From assembly GCF_032878875.1 (NCBI RefSeq), contig NZ_CP118157.1, forward strand, positions 2,728,001 to 2,792,000: DNA of 64,000 bases, read 5' to 3'. Numbering within the stretch: position 1 is the stretch's first letter; each line of letters begins with the position of its first letter. This DNA is from Microbacterium sp. AB. GTDB taxonomy: Bacteria > Actinomycetota > Actinomycetes > Actinomycetales > Microbacteriaceae. The position numbers were made by a program, and so were the translations under genes. Under the pieces are notes generated by a model. It made no database searches. It was not told where the DNA came from and was given only the letters and a program-made list of their open reading frames with translations. This document shows, in pieces, positions 27,008-36,852 of this stretch.

Positions 27008-29059
27008 TCAACCACACTCCGTGATGGCCCCCGTCGTGGCCTGCACCATGGGCGTCGACCGCAGCGCGAGCGGCCCGAAGTCGCCCTCGCCGGAGAACGT
27101 CGCGGTGACGGTCGCGAGCTCGCTCGGGGCGAGGTAGGTCTCGAACCACGCCACCGGGCGGTCGAGGTCGACGACGTCGTCGCGCTGCAGGGAGACCTGG
27201 CGTCCGTCGACCTCGACGGAGTCCACCGTCGTCCCGGGGGGGCCGTAGACGTACACCTGCGTTCGGAATTGCGACGAACCCCATGTGGCGCTCTTGACGT
27301 AGTCGGGCAGCGCGTCGGCCGATGCCTGGTCGAGGTCGAGGTGCAGCGTCGTCGTCACCGCGACCTGCGTGCTCGACTCGCTGCACGTCTCGACGACGTC
27401 GATGTTCGACTTCATGTAGTAGTCGATCTTCGACGCCGACTCGTCGCGGAAGAAGACGCCCACGGTCGTGGACTCCTCGTTGTCCTTCGGCAGGATGCCC
27501 GACACGCGCTCGGCCGCGATCTGGCTCTGGACCTCGTCGTGCGCGCTGTAGAAGAGGATGTTGCCGCCCTCGATGCCGTGCTGGACCGCCCACAGCATGG
27601 ACTGGATGTCGAAGTCGCCCGTCGACACCTTCGCGAACACCTGCTCGGCGACGCTCGCGAAGAACTCGTCGACGACGTCGGGGTTCTCGTAGCTGTTCCA
27701 GCGGCCGTAGACGTCGCTCAGCAGCAGCTGCGCGGCGTTATCGCTCGTCATGACGTCGCCCGTGTCGAGCGTGATCGGACCCGTGGCCTCCAGGATGTAA
27801 CCGAGCGCGACAGGGTCGATGCCCGCGACGCCGTCGATCGTGTCGTCGGCGATGTCGCGCTGCCAGAACGCCGACGTGATCGCGGCCATCGTGGGGAAGT
27901 CGGGGCGGCTCGCCGAGGTGTTGATGTGGTCGACGAGGTAGTTGTTGTAGAGGTCGAGCGCGCTCTGGTCGACGTCGACGTCGACGGGCACGCCCTCTTG
28001 GAAGTCCGCGCTGGACGCCTGGTTCGCGATCGCGAGGTTGCCCGCGTTCGCGTTCAGGAGCGTCTGCGAGGCGGCCGATCCGCCGAGGCCCACCGACTCG
28101 GCGTTGTTCTGGAACACGAGCAGGTAGTTGCGCTCGCCGTTGGCGCCGAGCAGCTCGGGCCCGTACTCGAAGGCGGGCGCGGCGAGCTGCATGACGGTGT
28201 CGACGAGGTTCACGCCCGTCTGCACGGGAGCGATGAGCGAGCCGGAGTCCTTCACGCCCTCGATGCCGTCCGCGATGCGCACGACGTCGTCGGTCGAGCC
28301 CTCGAGCAGCGGCAGGATGCGCGCGATGATCGACTCGTCGGTGTCCTTCGACATCTCCTCGAGCGCGGGCACGCCCACGTCGTTGCTCACGACGTCGAGC
28401 GCCTCGGCGGCGAGGCGCACGCCGCGCAGGTTGTCGCCCGCCCACGGGATGAACTCGGCCACGCGCCAGACGGGGTCGACCGCCACGCTCGCGGCGGCCG
28501 CGGCGTGCTCGCCGAGGATGGGCACCGACACCTCCAGGGTGCCGCCGTCCTGGATGTGGTTCACGACGCGCTGCGCCGACTCGAGCTCGCCCTTCACGAT
28601 GAGGACACGCGCGCCGAGCCAGAGCCCGGCGACGACGAGCACGGCCACGCCGATGATCACGCCGAGGCGGATCCTCCGCCTGCGCGACGCCTTCCCCTCG
28701 CCGTCTCCGCCGTCCTTCGCGGGAGGCCGGGGCGGGTCGGACGGCGGCTGCGCGACGCCGGACGAGGGCGCGGCGCCGGACGGCGTCGTGTCGAGGCGCG
28801 TGGTCGCCGTCCGGTCGGCCGCAGGCCGCCCGGACGACACGTCCATCGCGATCGTGGGAGCGTCGGCGGTCCCCCCCGCGGACGCGGCCCCGGCGGGTCG
28901 GCGAGGATCGTCCCGCCGGCCGGCGAGGTCGATGCGCTCCGTCGCCGCCGCGTCGATCCCGGTCGCGTAGAACCCGGCGACGTCGGTCGACTCGTCGGCG
29001 CGGAGCTGCCGGGCGGCATCGGCCGCCCGCTGCGCTTCGCGCCGGGCTCGGCGACTCAT
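27008..29059 (-). CDS. DUF4012 domain protein, single-pass membrane
   Basis: The protein has 683 residues. A Pro/Ala/Arg-rich cytoplasmic region (1-128) leads to one membrane segment (131-154), then a large extracellular part that resembles the DUF4012 family found beside polysaccharide genes in Actinobacteria (for example GERNYLLVFQNNAESVGLGGSAASQ near the middle). The ATG at 29059 overlaps the stop of the upstream glycosidase (ATGA); an earlier ATG at 29095 is possible but has no spaced ribosome site. DUF4012 biochemistry is not established as far as I know. Context suggests a role in assembling or attaching the polysaccharide at the cell surface. Confidence 0.75.
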   Translation of the reverse strand: MSRRARREAQRAADAARQLRADESTDVAGFYATGIDAAATERIDLAGRRDDPRRPAGAASAGGTADAPTIAMDVSSGRPAADRTATTRLDTTPSGAAPSSGVAQPPSDPPRPPAKDGGDGEGKASRRRRIRLGVIIGVAVLVVAGLWLGARVLIVKGELESAQRVVNHIQDGGTLEVSVPILGEHAAAAASVAVDPVWRVAEFIPWAGDNLRGVRLAAEALDVVSNDVGVPALEEMSKDTDESIIARILPLLEGSTDDVVRIADGIEGVKDSGSLIAPVQTGVNLVDTVMQLAAPAFEYGPELLGANGERNYLLVFQNNAESVGLGGSAASQTLLNANAGNLAIANQASSADFQEGVPVDVDVDQSALDLYNNYLVDHINTSASRPDFPTMAAITSAFWQRDIADDTIDGVAGIDPVALGYILEATGPITLDTGDVMTSDNAAQLLLSDVYGRWNSYENPDVVDEFFASVAEQVFAKVSTGDFDIQSMLWAVQHGIEGGNILFYSAHDEVQSQIAAERVSGILPKDNEESTTVGVFFRDESASKIDYYMKSNIDVVETCSESSTQVAVTTTLHLDLDQASADALPDYVKSATWGSSQFRTQVYVYGPPGTTVDSVEVDGRQVSLQRDDVVDLDRPVAWFETYLAPSELATVTATFSGEGDFGPLALRSTPMVQATTGAITECG

Positions 29060-31302
29060 GGGCGCGTCCGACGCACCGTCCTGCGAGTGGGGCATCCTCT
29101 TACCCTACGGAACCAACTGTGAGAAACCCGCGTTCCCGCCTCGGGACGCGCCACCCGATCGTCCTCCGGCGCGGCCTCGGGTGACGGCGACGAGGACGGA
29201 TCGCCTCCGTCCGAGGCCTCGATGACGACGGGCGAATCGGTCAGCGACACCGTGACCCTCCCGTCTTCCGGCGTCACGCGGGAGACCTCTCCGCGCAGGG
29301 TCGTGACGATGACGTCCGTCGCCGAGGGGAACGTCGCCTTCCGCGTCCCCGACGTGCTCCACGCGACACGGACCACGTCGTCCCCCGCGCCGAACCGGTA
29401 CGAGTGGGCTCCGCCCGCGAGGTCGTCGCGCCCCGCGGCGTCCCGCCCGCCGATCGCCTCGATGAGGAGCGTCTGCGCGAAGGCCGCGGGCTTGGGGCGC
29501 AGGGCGGACGCGCCGTCCTCGCGCTGCGAGAAGAGGCCGAAGTTCCCCTCGTGCAGGTCGTCGTCGGCGCTGTCGTTGACGAGGTCGTACCAGAAGACCC
29601 TGTCGGCCCCGCTGCCGAGGGCCGTCGTCTCGGCGCGCACGAGGTAGGCGGCCTGGTCCCAGAGCGACAGCCCCTCGCCGCGTTCGTCGCCCGTCGTCCA
29701 TCCGAGCTCGGTGAGCCAGATCGGACGCGTCTCCCCCGTGATCTCCCTCATCCGCTCACGCGCGTCCGCGAGGTAGCCCGCGATCCGCTCCGGGGCGTCC
29801 CACGCGTTGTAGGGGTGGAAGCTCACGATGTCGGTGTCGTCGATGGCCCCGCCTCGCCACAGCTCCTCGAGCCAGTCGCCGTCGTACGTCGAGATCCCGC
29901 CCACGACGACGGGAAGGTCCGGGTCGATCGCGCGCACGCCCTCCGCCGCCGCCCGGACGAGCAGGGCGTAGCACCTCGCCTCCGCGCCGCACTCCCCCGA
30001 GTTGAAGCGCAGGCTGTCGAACTCGTTGAAGACCTCGAGCCCGATGACGTCGTAGCGGTTCGCCACGACGCCCGCGTACCGCCCGAACGCCTCCACGGCC
30101 TCCGGCGACGACGGCGTCCTGCCGTCGTCGTAGAGCGAGTTCTCGTAGTTGACGATGCCAAGCAGCCCGATCCCGTGCGAGGCCAGCACGTCGAACTGAC
30201 GCGTGACCTCGTCGGGGAAGAGGTAGACGCCGGGCTCGTACTCGCTCGCGCTCCACGTGACGCTGTGCCGCGCGGCGCCGAATCCCACCGCCCGTATCGC
30301 GTCGGCCGCGCCGGTGTTCGAGTCCGCCAGGAGATGGGCCGCGATCCCGAACCGGCCGTCGGAGACGGGCCTCGCCCCCGCGAGGTCCACGACCGCGAGC
30401 GAGGCCGACGCCTCGGCGCCGTCCGCGTCGGTGACGGTGACGGTGAGATACCCCTGCGGGGCGCCGTCGAGAGCGACCGGCGTCACCCCGTCGCGGAGCG
30501 TCGCCGTGCCCTTCGCGACGGTCTCGCCGGCCCGCCGGACCCGCCACGTCGCGTCGCCCTCGGCCATCCGCACCGCCAGGACGGGGGCGGCCTCGGGCAG
30601 GATGAGCGTGTCGTTGACGATCCCGGTCCGCGACCGGACCCTCTCGAACGAGCCGTCGACGACGACGTCCGCGCCGCCGCCCTGGGGCGTCATCGAGATC
30701 TCGTCGATCGAGAGCCCCTCGACGGGGCCGAGCAGCCGGAGGCGGACGTCCGCGCGGGTCTGCCCGGGCTCCGCGGTGAACGTGCCGGTGACGGCCGCCC
30801 AGCCCGAGCTCAGCGCCGGGAAGCCGATGCGCGTGGAGTCGACCTCGAGAGCCGCGGCGACGTCCGCCGCGGACGCCGTGGCCGTGCGCGCGCTGAGCGA
30901 GACGCGGTAGGTCTCTCCGGGGACGACCTCCACCGTCGTGCTCAGCGCCGTCGTCGCGCGTTCGACGACCGGCGCGTCGATCGCGACCGACACGTCGCCG
31001 TCCCGCGCGTCCCCGACCTCGGGGCGGACGTCGGCGACGACGGTCTGCGAGGCGGTCCTCCACCCTTCGACCGCGCCGTCGACCGGCGCCGAGGCGGGGG
31101 CCGCGGCGTCCTGCGGGGATGCGCTCTCCTGCGCGGACGGGTCCTCCTCCGCCGACGGCGACGGGTCGTTCACCTGCGCCTCGCGGTCCGCCGGCGATGC
31201 CGCGAGCAGGCCCAGGGCGAGCGCGCCGACGACGAGGACGGCCGCGACGACGAGCACGCCCGCGTCGGCGGAGGGCCGCCGTCCCGCGCGTCCGCCGGTC
31301 AC
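29056..31302 (-). CDS. Membrane-anchored clan GH-A-like glycoside hydrolase (second copy)
   Basis: The 748-residue product has one N-terminal membrane segment (about 14-35), an Asp/Ser/Pro-rich linker, a jelly-roll carbohydrate-binding-like region (about 75-215), a second beta domain, then a TIM barrel (about 320-640). The barrel has GLEVFNEFDS with the acid/base Glu427 and IWLTELGWTTG with the nucleophile Glu532, as in GH5/GH39-like enzymes. The GTG at 31302 has GGAGG seven bases upstream. It is a clear tandem paralogue of the preceding gene, 22 bases away, and overlaps the DUF4012 start. It probably trims or processes the polysaccharide made by this locus. The exact family and bond are unknown. 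Confidence 0.75.
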   Translation of the reverse strand: MTGGRAGRRPSADAGVLVVAAVLVVGALALGLLAASPADREAQVNDPSPSAEEDPSAQESASPQDAAAPASAPVDGAVEGWRTASQTVVADVRPEVGDARDGDVSVAIDAPVVERATTALSTTVEVVPGETYRVSLSARTATASAADVAAALEVDSTRIGFPALSSGWAAVTGTFTAEPGQTRADVRLRLLGPVEGLSIDEISMTPQGGGADVVVDGSFERVRSRTGIVNDTLILPEAAPVLAVRMAEGDATWRVRRAGETVAKGTATLRDGVTPVALDGAPQGYLTVTVTDADGAEASASLAVVDLAGARPVSDGRFGIAAHLLADSNTGAADAIRAVGFGAARHSVTWSASEYEPGVYLFPDEVTRQFDVLASHGIGLLGIVNYENSLYDDGRTPSSPEAVEAFGRYAGVVANRYDVIGLEVFNEFDSLRFNSGECGAEARCYALLVRAAAEGVRAIDPDLPVVVGGISTYDGDWLEELWRGGAIDDTDIVSFHPYNAWDAPERIAGYLADARERMREITGETRPIWLTELGWTTGDERGEGLSLWDQAAYLVRAETTALGSGADRVFWYDLVNDSADDDLHEGNFGLFSQREDGASALRPKPAAFAQTLLIEAIGGRDAAGRDDLAGGAHSYRFGAGDDVVRVAWSTSGTRKATFPSATDVIVTTLRGEVSRVTPEDGRVTVSLTDSPVVIEASDGGDPSSSPSPEAAPEDDRVARPEAGTRVSHSWFRRVRGCPTRRTVRRTRP

Positions 31303-31324
31303 ACGATGCCCTCCGGGTCCGCGC

Positions 31325-33514
31325 TCAGTCCTCGGTGCGCGCGGACGTCTCGGACGGGGACGGCGTGCCCGTCGGCGTCTCCGTCGGCTCCGGCTCGTCC
31401 GCGGGCGAGAAGTCGCCCTCGAGGAAGACGGCCTCGCCCGTGAGCGGCACCTCCACGACGCCGTCGGATGGCTCGATCGTCGTGACGGCTCCCGACAGGT
31501 CGGTCGCCGTGATCGGGCCCGATGCCTCGTAGGTGGCCGTCGCCTCGCCGTTCAGCGTCCACGCGACCCTCACGCCGTCCGCCGGCTCGCCGAACAGATA
31601 CGAGTGGTTGCCGTCGCCGATGTCGTCCGTGGCCGCGGCCTCGCGCCCGGCGAGCTTGTCGATGAGCAGCGCCTGCGCGAACGCCGCGGGCTTGGGAGCG
31701 GCCGCGGCGACGCTCTGCCCCTCCTGATAGAACATGCCGAAGTTGCCCTCGTGGTTGTTGCCGTCGGGGCTGTCGTCGACGAGGTCGTACCAGTAGTACT
31801 TCTCGACGCCGTTGGCGAGGCTCACGGTCTCGGCCGCGACGAGGCTCTGCGCCTGGGCGTCGAGCGTGCGCGCCTGGCCGAGCTCGTTGCCCGTCGTCCA
31901 GCCGAGCTCCGTGATCCAGATGGGGATCGTCGAGCCCGCGATCGAGTTCATGTTGTTGTTCGCGTCGGAGATGGCCGCGGAGAGGTTCTCCGGCTGCTGG
32001 TAGTACGTGGGGTTGTAGGGGTGGAAGCTCATCGCGTCGGAGTTCGCGATGGCGCCGGTCTGCCACAGCTGCGCGAACCAGTCGCCGTCGTAGTTCGCGG
32101 TCGATCCGACGACGACGGGGATCGTGTCGTCGACGGCGGCCACGTGCGACTCGACCGACTGGATGAGCGGCAGGTAGCAGGACGGCGCCGTGCCGCATCC
32201 GCCCGTGTTGAAGCGCTCGTGGTTGAACTCGTTGAAGACCTCGAGCCCCACCACGTCGAAGCGCTCGGCGATGGCCGCCGCATAGGCGCCGTACGCGTCG
32301 AGCCCGGCCTGCGACGACGGCGGGTTGCCGTTGTCGTACAGCGGGTTGCCGTAGTTCACGATGCCGAGGAGGCCCACGCCGTGCGCGTGCATCTTGTCGA
32401 ACTCGGTGGTGTAGTGCTCGCCGAACGCGTACACGCCGGGCGAGAGCTCGTTCTGCTCCCACAGGACGTCGTTGCGCGCCGAGCCGAAGCCGACGGACTG
32501 CAGGATGTCGGCGGCGTCGGCGTACCAGGTCTGGTCGACGTGCGTGATGGCGCCGATGCGCTCGTCGGGCGTGATGCGGGCGCCCTCGTAGTCGATGACG
32601 GCGACGGGCGTCGAGACGCTGCCGCCCGTCGCATCCGTGACGGCGACGGTGTAGTAGCCCTGGGTCACGCCCTCGAGGGGCACGGCCGAGACGCCGTCGC
32701 GCAGGGGCGCCGTGCCCTCCGCGGCGACCGAGCCGTCGGCGCGCGTGACCTGCCAGCTCGCGTCGCCCGCCGCCATCCTCACGCCGAGCACGGGGCTCTT
32801 CTCCCGCAGGACGAGCGCGTTGTTGACGATGCCCCAGTCGGAGGTGACCTCCTCGAACGACGGGTTCGGGAGGACGTTCTCGCCGCCCGCGGGGGCGAGC
32901 GAGACGTCGTCGACGCCGAGGCCGGACACCGGTCCCTCAAGCTGGACGGCGACGGTCGCCTCGGTCTGCCCGTCGGGGACGGTGTACTCCCCCGTCACCT
33001 CCTGCCACTGCGCGTCGAGCTCCGGAAGCTCGATCCGCGTCTCGCCGATGAGGATCGCGGCCGCCGCGGCCTCCGGGAGGGAGGCGAGCTGGCGCACCTG
33101 CGCCGAGAAGGCGTACGTCGTCCCGGCCTCGACGGGAACAGTCGCGCTGAGCGCCGCGACGGGGGCGTCGACGACCGGAGCGTCGATGTACGCGGCGGTC
33201 TCGCCGCTCGCGACGGCGCCCGTCTGGGCGGAGACGTCGGCGACCTGCGCCGCCGACGCGCCCTGCCATCCGTTCAGCTCGCCCTCGACGGGGACGGACA
33301 CGGGGAGGTCGACGGGCTCCGGCGTCGGCGTGGGCGTCGGCGTGGGAGTGGGCGTCGCGGTCTCGCTCGGCGTGGGGGTGGGCGTCGTCTCCGTCGCCTC
33401 CGGCTGCTGGTTCAGGGCCACGGCGAGGGCGGCGCCGCCGCCGAGGATCGCCACGGCGCCCACGACGCTGGCGACGATGACGACGGTCTTCTTGTCCGGT
33501 TTACGGGCGAACAT
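31325..33514 (-). CDS. Membrane-anchored clan GH-A-like glycoside hydrolase (first copy)
   Basis: The 729-residue protein starts MFARKPDKKTVVIVASVVGA with a membrane anchor, followed by a Thr-Pro repeat linker (about residues 44-66). Its domain order then matches the next gene: binding module, beta domain and TIM barrel. Catalytic candidates are Glu429 (VFNEF) and Glu536 (ITELGW). The ATG at 33514 follows GGAAGG. It opens the run of glycosidase, glycosidase, DUF4012 and phosphotransferase genes, divergent from the first glycosyltransferase. The Thr-Pro linker suits a wall-spanning stalk. Substrate is unknown. Confidence 0.78.
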   Translation of the reverse strand: MFARKPDKKTVVIVASVVGAVAILGGGAALAVALNQQPEATETTPTPTPSETATPTPTPTPTPTPEPVDLPVSVPVEGELNGWQGASAAQVADVSAQTGAVASGETAAYIDAPVVDAPVAALSATVPVEAGTTYAFSAQVRQLASLPEAAAAAILIGETRIELPELDAQWQEVTGEYTVPDGQTEATVAVQLEGPVSGLGVDDVSLAPAGGENVLPNPSFEEVTSDWGIVNNALVLREKSPVLGVRMAAGDASWQVTRADGSVAAEGTAPLRDGVSAVPLEGVTQGYYTVAVTDATGGSVSTPVAVIDYEGARITPDERIGAITHVDQTWYADAADILQSVGFGSARNDVLWEQNELSPGVYAFGEHYTTEFDKMHAHGVGLLGIVNYGNPLYDNGNPPSSQAGLDAYGAYAAAIAERFDVVGLEVFNEFNHERFNTGGCGTAPSCYLPLIQSVESHVAAVDDTIPVVVGSTANYDGDWFAQLWQTGAIANSDAMSFHPYNPTYYQQPENLSAAISDANNNMNSIAGSTIPIWITELGWTTGNELGQARTLDAQAQSLVAAETVSLANGVEKYYWYDLVDDSPDGNNHEGNFGMFYQEGQSVAAAAPKPAAFAQALLIDKLAGREAAATDDIGDGNHSYLFGEPADGVRVAWTLNGEATATYEASGPITATDLSGAVTTIEPSDGVVEVPLTGEAVFLEGDFSPADEPEPTETPTGTPSPSETSARTED

Positions 33515-33623
33515 CGGCTGGTCCTTCCCCCGAGGGCGGTCGATGCCCCATCCTGTCATCCCCCGCCGACAACGCCGTGCACCTTCCCGGCCCGGCCTCC
33601 GATCGGGCGTCGGCGGCCCCTCC

Positions 33624-33629
33624 TAGGAT
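33624..33629 (+). promoter_or_regulatory. -10 box, probable leaderless promoter of the first glycosyltransferase
   Basis: TAGGAT lies seven bases before the ATG at 33637. The same bases could serve as a weak AGGA ribosome site, so the leaderless reading is likely but not certain. Confidence 0.4.
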
Positions 33630-33636
33630 TGACCGC

Positions 33637-34596
33637 ATGCCGCACGAGACTCCGACCGTCGACGTGGTCGTGCCCGTCTACGGCGGCTGGGACCATGTCG
33701 AGCCCTGCCTGCGGGCGCTCGTCGCGCAGACCGTGGAGGCGAACGTCATCGTCGTCGACGACGCGTCGCCCGACGACACGCCCGATCGCATCGCGCGCGC
33801 CTTCCCCGAGCTGACGCTGCTGCGCAACGCGCGCAACCGCGGGTTCGCGCACACGTGCAACCGGGGCCTGGCGCACGGCGATGCGCCGTATGCGCTGCTC
33901 GTGAACAGCGACGTGATCGCCGAGCCGACGCTCGTCGCGCAGGTCGTCGACGCGTTCGAGGCCGGCGGTCCGCAGACCGGCAGCGTCGCGCCCCTGCTGC
34001 TGCGGCCGGATGGCCGGGTCGACTCGCTCGGGATCACCGCCGACGCGACCGCGGCGGGGTTCGTGCGGTTCCACGGCGCGGGCGTCGAGCGGGCGGACCC
34101 GGCGACGCCGGACCTCCTCGGCCCGTACGGCGCCGCCGCCGCGTACCGCAGGCGCGCGCTGGGCGAGGTGGGCCTGCTCGACGAGGGCATCTTCATGTAC
34201 GGCGAGGAGCTCGACCTCGCCTTCCGCCTGCGGGCCGGCGGATGGGACGCCGTCGGGCTCGGCGTGCCGGGCGGTGTGCACATCGGCGGGGCGTCGGCCG
34301 GCGAGGGGTCGCCGCGCCAGCGGCACCTGGCGGGCTTCGGCCGCGGGTACCTCCTGCGGGCGTGGGGCGTCCTGCGTACGCGGCGCGCGCTCCGCGCGCT
34401 CGCCGTCGAGGCGATCGTGTGCCTGCGGCGGATCGTCCTGCACCGCGACGTGAAGTCGCTCACAGGACGCATCGCCGGCTGGCGCGCGGCCGCCCGCGAG
34501 GTGCGTCCCTCCTTCCCGCTGGATGCGACGGACGCCTCGATCGGCGTGCTCCGCTCGCTGAGGATGCGATCGGGATCGTACTGGGAGCGGCTCTGA
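33637..34596 (+). CDS. Family 2 glycosyltransferase
   Basis: The 319-residue protein has a GT-A domain: DVVVPVYGGWDHVEPCLRAL at the start, the nucleotide-binding IVVDDASPDDT, VNSDVI as the metal-binding region, and GLLDEGIFMYGEELDLAFRL, typical of rhamnosyl- or galactosyl-transferase-like GT2 members. It should add one sugar of the repeat unit on the cytoplasmic face. It starts the plus-strand half of the locus and overlaps the flippase start by one base (TGATG). Confidence 0.88.
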   Translation: MPHETPTVDVVVPVYGGWDHVEPCLRALVAQTVEANVIVVDDASPDDTPDRIARAFPELTLLRNARNRGFAHTCNRGLAHGDAPYALLVNSDVIAEPTLVAQVVDAFEAGGPQTGSVAPLLLRPDGRVDSLGITADATAAGFVRFHGAGVERADPATPDLLGPYGAAAAYRRRALGEVGLLDEGIFMYGEELDLAFRLRAGGWDAVGLGVPGGVHIGGASAGEGSPRQRHLAGFGRGYLLRAWGVLRTRRALRALAVEAIVCLRRIVLHRDVKSLTGRIAGWRAAAREVRPSFPLDATDASIGVLRSLRMRSGSYWERL

Positions 34597-35813
34597 TGCC
34601 GCTCGCCCGGCGGCTGCTGAGCTTCTCGACGATCCCCGCGGCGTCGGCGCTCATCCCCTTCCTCATCCTGCCGATCCTGTCCCGTGCGGCCGGCGCCGAG
34701 GCATGGGTCGCGATCGCCGTCGGGCAGTCGGTCGGCGGATTCTTCGCGCTGGCGGTGAGCCTCGGTCTCAACGTCGTCGGCCCGACCCTCGTGAGCGTGG
34801 AGCCCGAGGCCGGCCGGCCGGAGCTCTTCGCGACCGGGACCCGCGCCCGCCTGGCCGTCGCGGTGCCGGGGGCCGCGCTCGCCGCCGCCGTCGCCGCGCT
34901 GCTCTCGCCGGGCGCCGAGGCCGCCGCCGCGGCCGTCATGGCGGTCGCCATCGCCTCCGGCGGGCTCTCGTCGAGCTGGTACCTCATCGGGCTCGGCCGC
35001 CCGCTGCCGCTCATCCTCTTCGAGCTCGTGCCTCGCGCCGCCGCGACGGCGCTCGGGGCCGCGGCGATCCTGCTCGGCGGCGACGTGATCTGGTATCCGT
35101 CCCTCCTGCTCCTCGCCGTCGTCGGGGGCGTCTTCGCATATGCCGCAACCGTCATGAAGCCGCTCGAGCTTCTCCGCAGCGGATGGCGCCGCTCCGCGGC
35201 CTTCGCCCGCAGGCACCTCTCGGCCGCCGCGACGGAGACCGTCAGCGGCGCCTACACGGCGCTCGCCGTCTCCCTCGTCTCCGCCGGGACGTCCGCCGCC
35301 CAGGCCGCGTCCTATGTCTCCGGCGACAAGCTCTTCCGGATGGGCCAGACCGTCGTGGGCGCCCAGGGCAACGCGCTGCAGGGCTGGGTCGTCGAGGAGG
35401 AACGGGCGCACGTCCTCCGCCGCGCCCGCACGGCCCTCCTGCTTCACGGCGGGCTCGGGCTGCTGGGCTTCGCCGCGTTCGCGCTGCTCGGCCCCTGGCT
35501 CACCTCGGCGCTCTTCGGGGAGGAGGTCGCGATGGAGCGGCCCACGGCCGTCCTCTTCGGCGTCGCCGTCCTCTGCATCTCGCTCACGACATCGATCGGC
35601 CGGCACTTCCTCGTCGCGCTCGGGAGGACGCGCGCGGTCTTCGTCAGCGTCGTCGCGGGCGCCGTCGTCGGCGTGCCGACGACGCTCGCCCTCGCGGCGT
35701 CGTCGGGCTCGGTCGGCGGCGCGACCGGGCTGGCCGCGGCGGAGGTCGTCGTCCTGCTCGTCCAGCTCGCGTACGCCGTCCCGGCGCTGCGCACGGCACG
35801 GAAGGCGGCCTGA
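34596..35813 (+). CDS. Polysaccharide flippase (Wzx-like)
   Basis: The 405-residue protein consists almost entirely of hydrophobic helices, about 12 predicted, with FSTIPAASALIPFLILPILSR at the N-terminus as in lipid-linked oligosaccharide flippases of the MOP superfamily. It would move the finished repeat unit across the membrane. The ATG shares its A with the preceding stop and the next glycosyltransferase begins one base after its own stop, so all three are translationally coupled. Confidence 0.85.
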   Translation: MPLARRLLSFSTIPAASALIPFLILPILSRAAGAEAWVAIAVGQSVGGFFALAVSLGLNVVGPTLVSVEPEAGRPELFATGTRARLAVAVPGAALAAAVAALLSPGAEAAAAAVMAVAIASGGLSSSWYLIGLGRPLPLILFELVPRAAATALGAAAILLGGDVIWYPSLLLLAVVGGVFAYAATVMKPLELLRSGWRRSAAFARRHLSAAATETVSGAYTALAVSLVSAGTSAAQAASYVSGDKLFRMGQTVVGAQGNALQGWVVEEERAHVLRRARTALLLHGGLGLLGFAAFALLGPWLTSALFGEEVAMERPTAVLFGVAVLCISLTTSIGRHFLVALGRTRAVFVSVVAGAVVGVPTTLALAASSGSVGGATGLAAAEVVVLLVQLAYAVPALRTARKAA

Positions 35814-35814
35814 C

Positions 35815-36852
35815 GTGCGCGTGCTCGTGGTGGTGCTGAACTGGAACGGCGTCGACGACACGGAGGAATGCCTCGACGCGCTCGCCCGGCAGACGTACGC
35901 CGACGCCGACGTGCTCGTGATCGACAACGGCTCGGAGCCCGACGACGTGCGTCGGCTGCGCGCCCGGGCGGCGGACGGATCGTTCCGCCTGCGGCTGCAG
36001 CCGGAGAACCTCGGCTTCGCCGGCGGCGTCAACGCGGGCATCCGCCTCGCGCAGCACGACGGCTACGACGCCGTCGCGCTGCTCAACAACGACGCCCTCC
36101 CCGAGCCGGAGTGGCTCGCGTCGCTCGTGTCGGCGATCGAGGCCTCGGGCGCCTCGATCGCGACCGGGCTGCTCCTGCGGCGATCGGATGACCCGGAGGT
36201 CGCCGGCACGATCGACACGGCGGGCGACGGGCTCAGCGTCTGGGGCATGCCGTTCCCGCGGGGACGAGGGGATGCCCGAGCGGACGCCCCGGCTCGCGGC
36301 GCCGTCTTCTCGGCGAGCGGCGGGGCGTCGCTCTATCGCACGGCGCTGTTCGGCGAGATCGGCCTCTTCGACGAGACGTTCTTCGCGTACTTCGAGGATG
36401 TCGACGTCGGCTTCCGCGCGCGGCTCGCGGGCCACGAGATCGTGTACGACCCCGCGGCGGTCGCCCATCATCGCATCGGCGCGACGAGCGGGCGCATCCC
36501 CGGGTTCACCGTGCGTCAGACGTTCAAGAACCTGCCGGTGCTGCTCGTGAAGGACGTCCCGGCGGGTCTGCGCCGGAAGGTCTGTCCCCGGTTCGCCCTG
36601 CTGCTGACGATGATGCTCGCGAAGGCCGTCGTCGGCGGCACGGGAGCGCACGCGCTCGGGGGACTCGCCGCCGCCGTCCGGCTGACGCTCACGCATGCTC
36701 TGCCGGAGCGCCGCCGCATCCAGTCGTCGCGCGTCGCGACCGCCGCGGACGTCGACCGGATGCTGCAGCACGACCTGCCGCCCGAGCAGCACGGCATGCG
36801 GAGGCTGCTGGCGCCCTTCCGTCCGCTCGGTCACGCCGTCCGGCGACGCTGA
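35815..36852 (+). CDS. Family 2 glycosyltransferase
   Basis: The 345-residue protein begins at a GTG (35815) one base after the flippase stop. Features: VLVVVLNWNGVDDTEECLDAL, VLVIDNGS, ENLGFAGGVNAGI, LLNNDALPEPEWL and FDETFFAYFEDVDVGFRARL, the full set of GT2 rhamnosyltransferase-like motifs. The last 80 residues are hydrophobic and basic and may associate with the membrane. It ends the plus-strand group. Confidence 0.9.
   Translation: MRVLVVVLNWNGVDDTEECLDALARQTYADADVLVIDNGSEPDDVRRLRARAADGSFRLRLQPENLGFAGGVNAGIRLAQHDGYDAVALLNNDALPEPEWLASLVSAIEASGASIATGLLLRRSDDPEVAGTIDTAGDGLSVWGMPFPRGRGDARADAPARGAVFSASGGASLYRTALFGEIGLFDETFFAYFEDVDVGFRARLAGHEIVYDPAAVAHHRIGATSGRIPGFTVRQTFKNLPVLLVKDVPAGLRRKVCPRFALLLTMMLAKAVVGGTGAHALGGLAAAVRLTLTHALPERRRIQSSRVATAADVDRMLQHDLPPEQHGMRRLLAPFRPLGHAVRRR

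Noticed and set aside
26960..29122. Frame of 720 codons opposite the DUF4012 gene
   Set aside because: The sense protein has a membrane segment, family resemblance and an ATGA junction; the antisense product has none of these.
33678..36041. Frame of 787 codons opposite the glycosyltransferase-flippase-glycosyltransferase group
   Set aside because: The plus-strand genes show complete motifs and coupled starts; the antisense product is low-complexity Arg/Glu-rich sequence.
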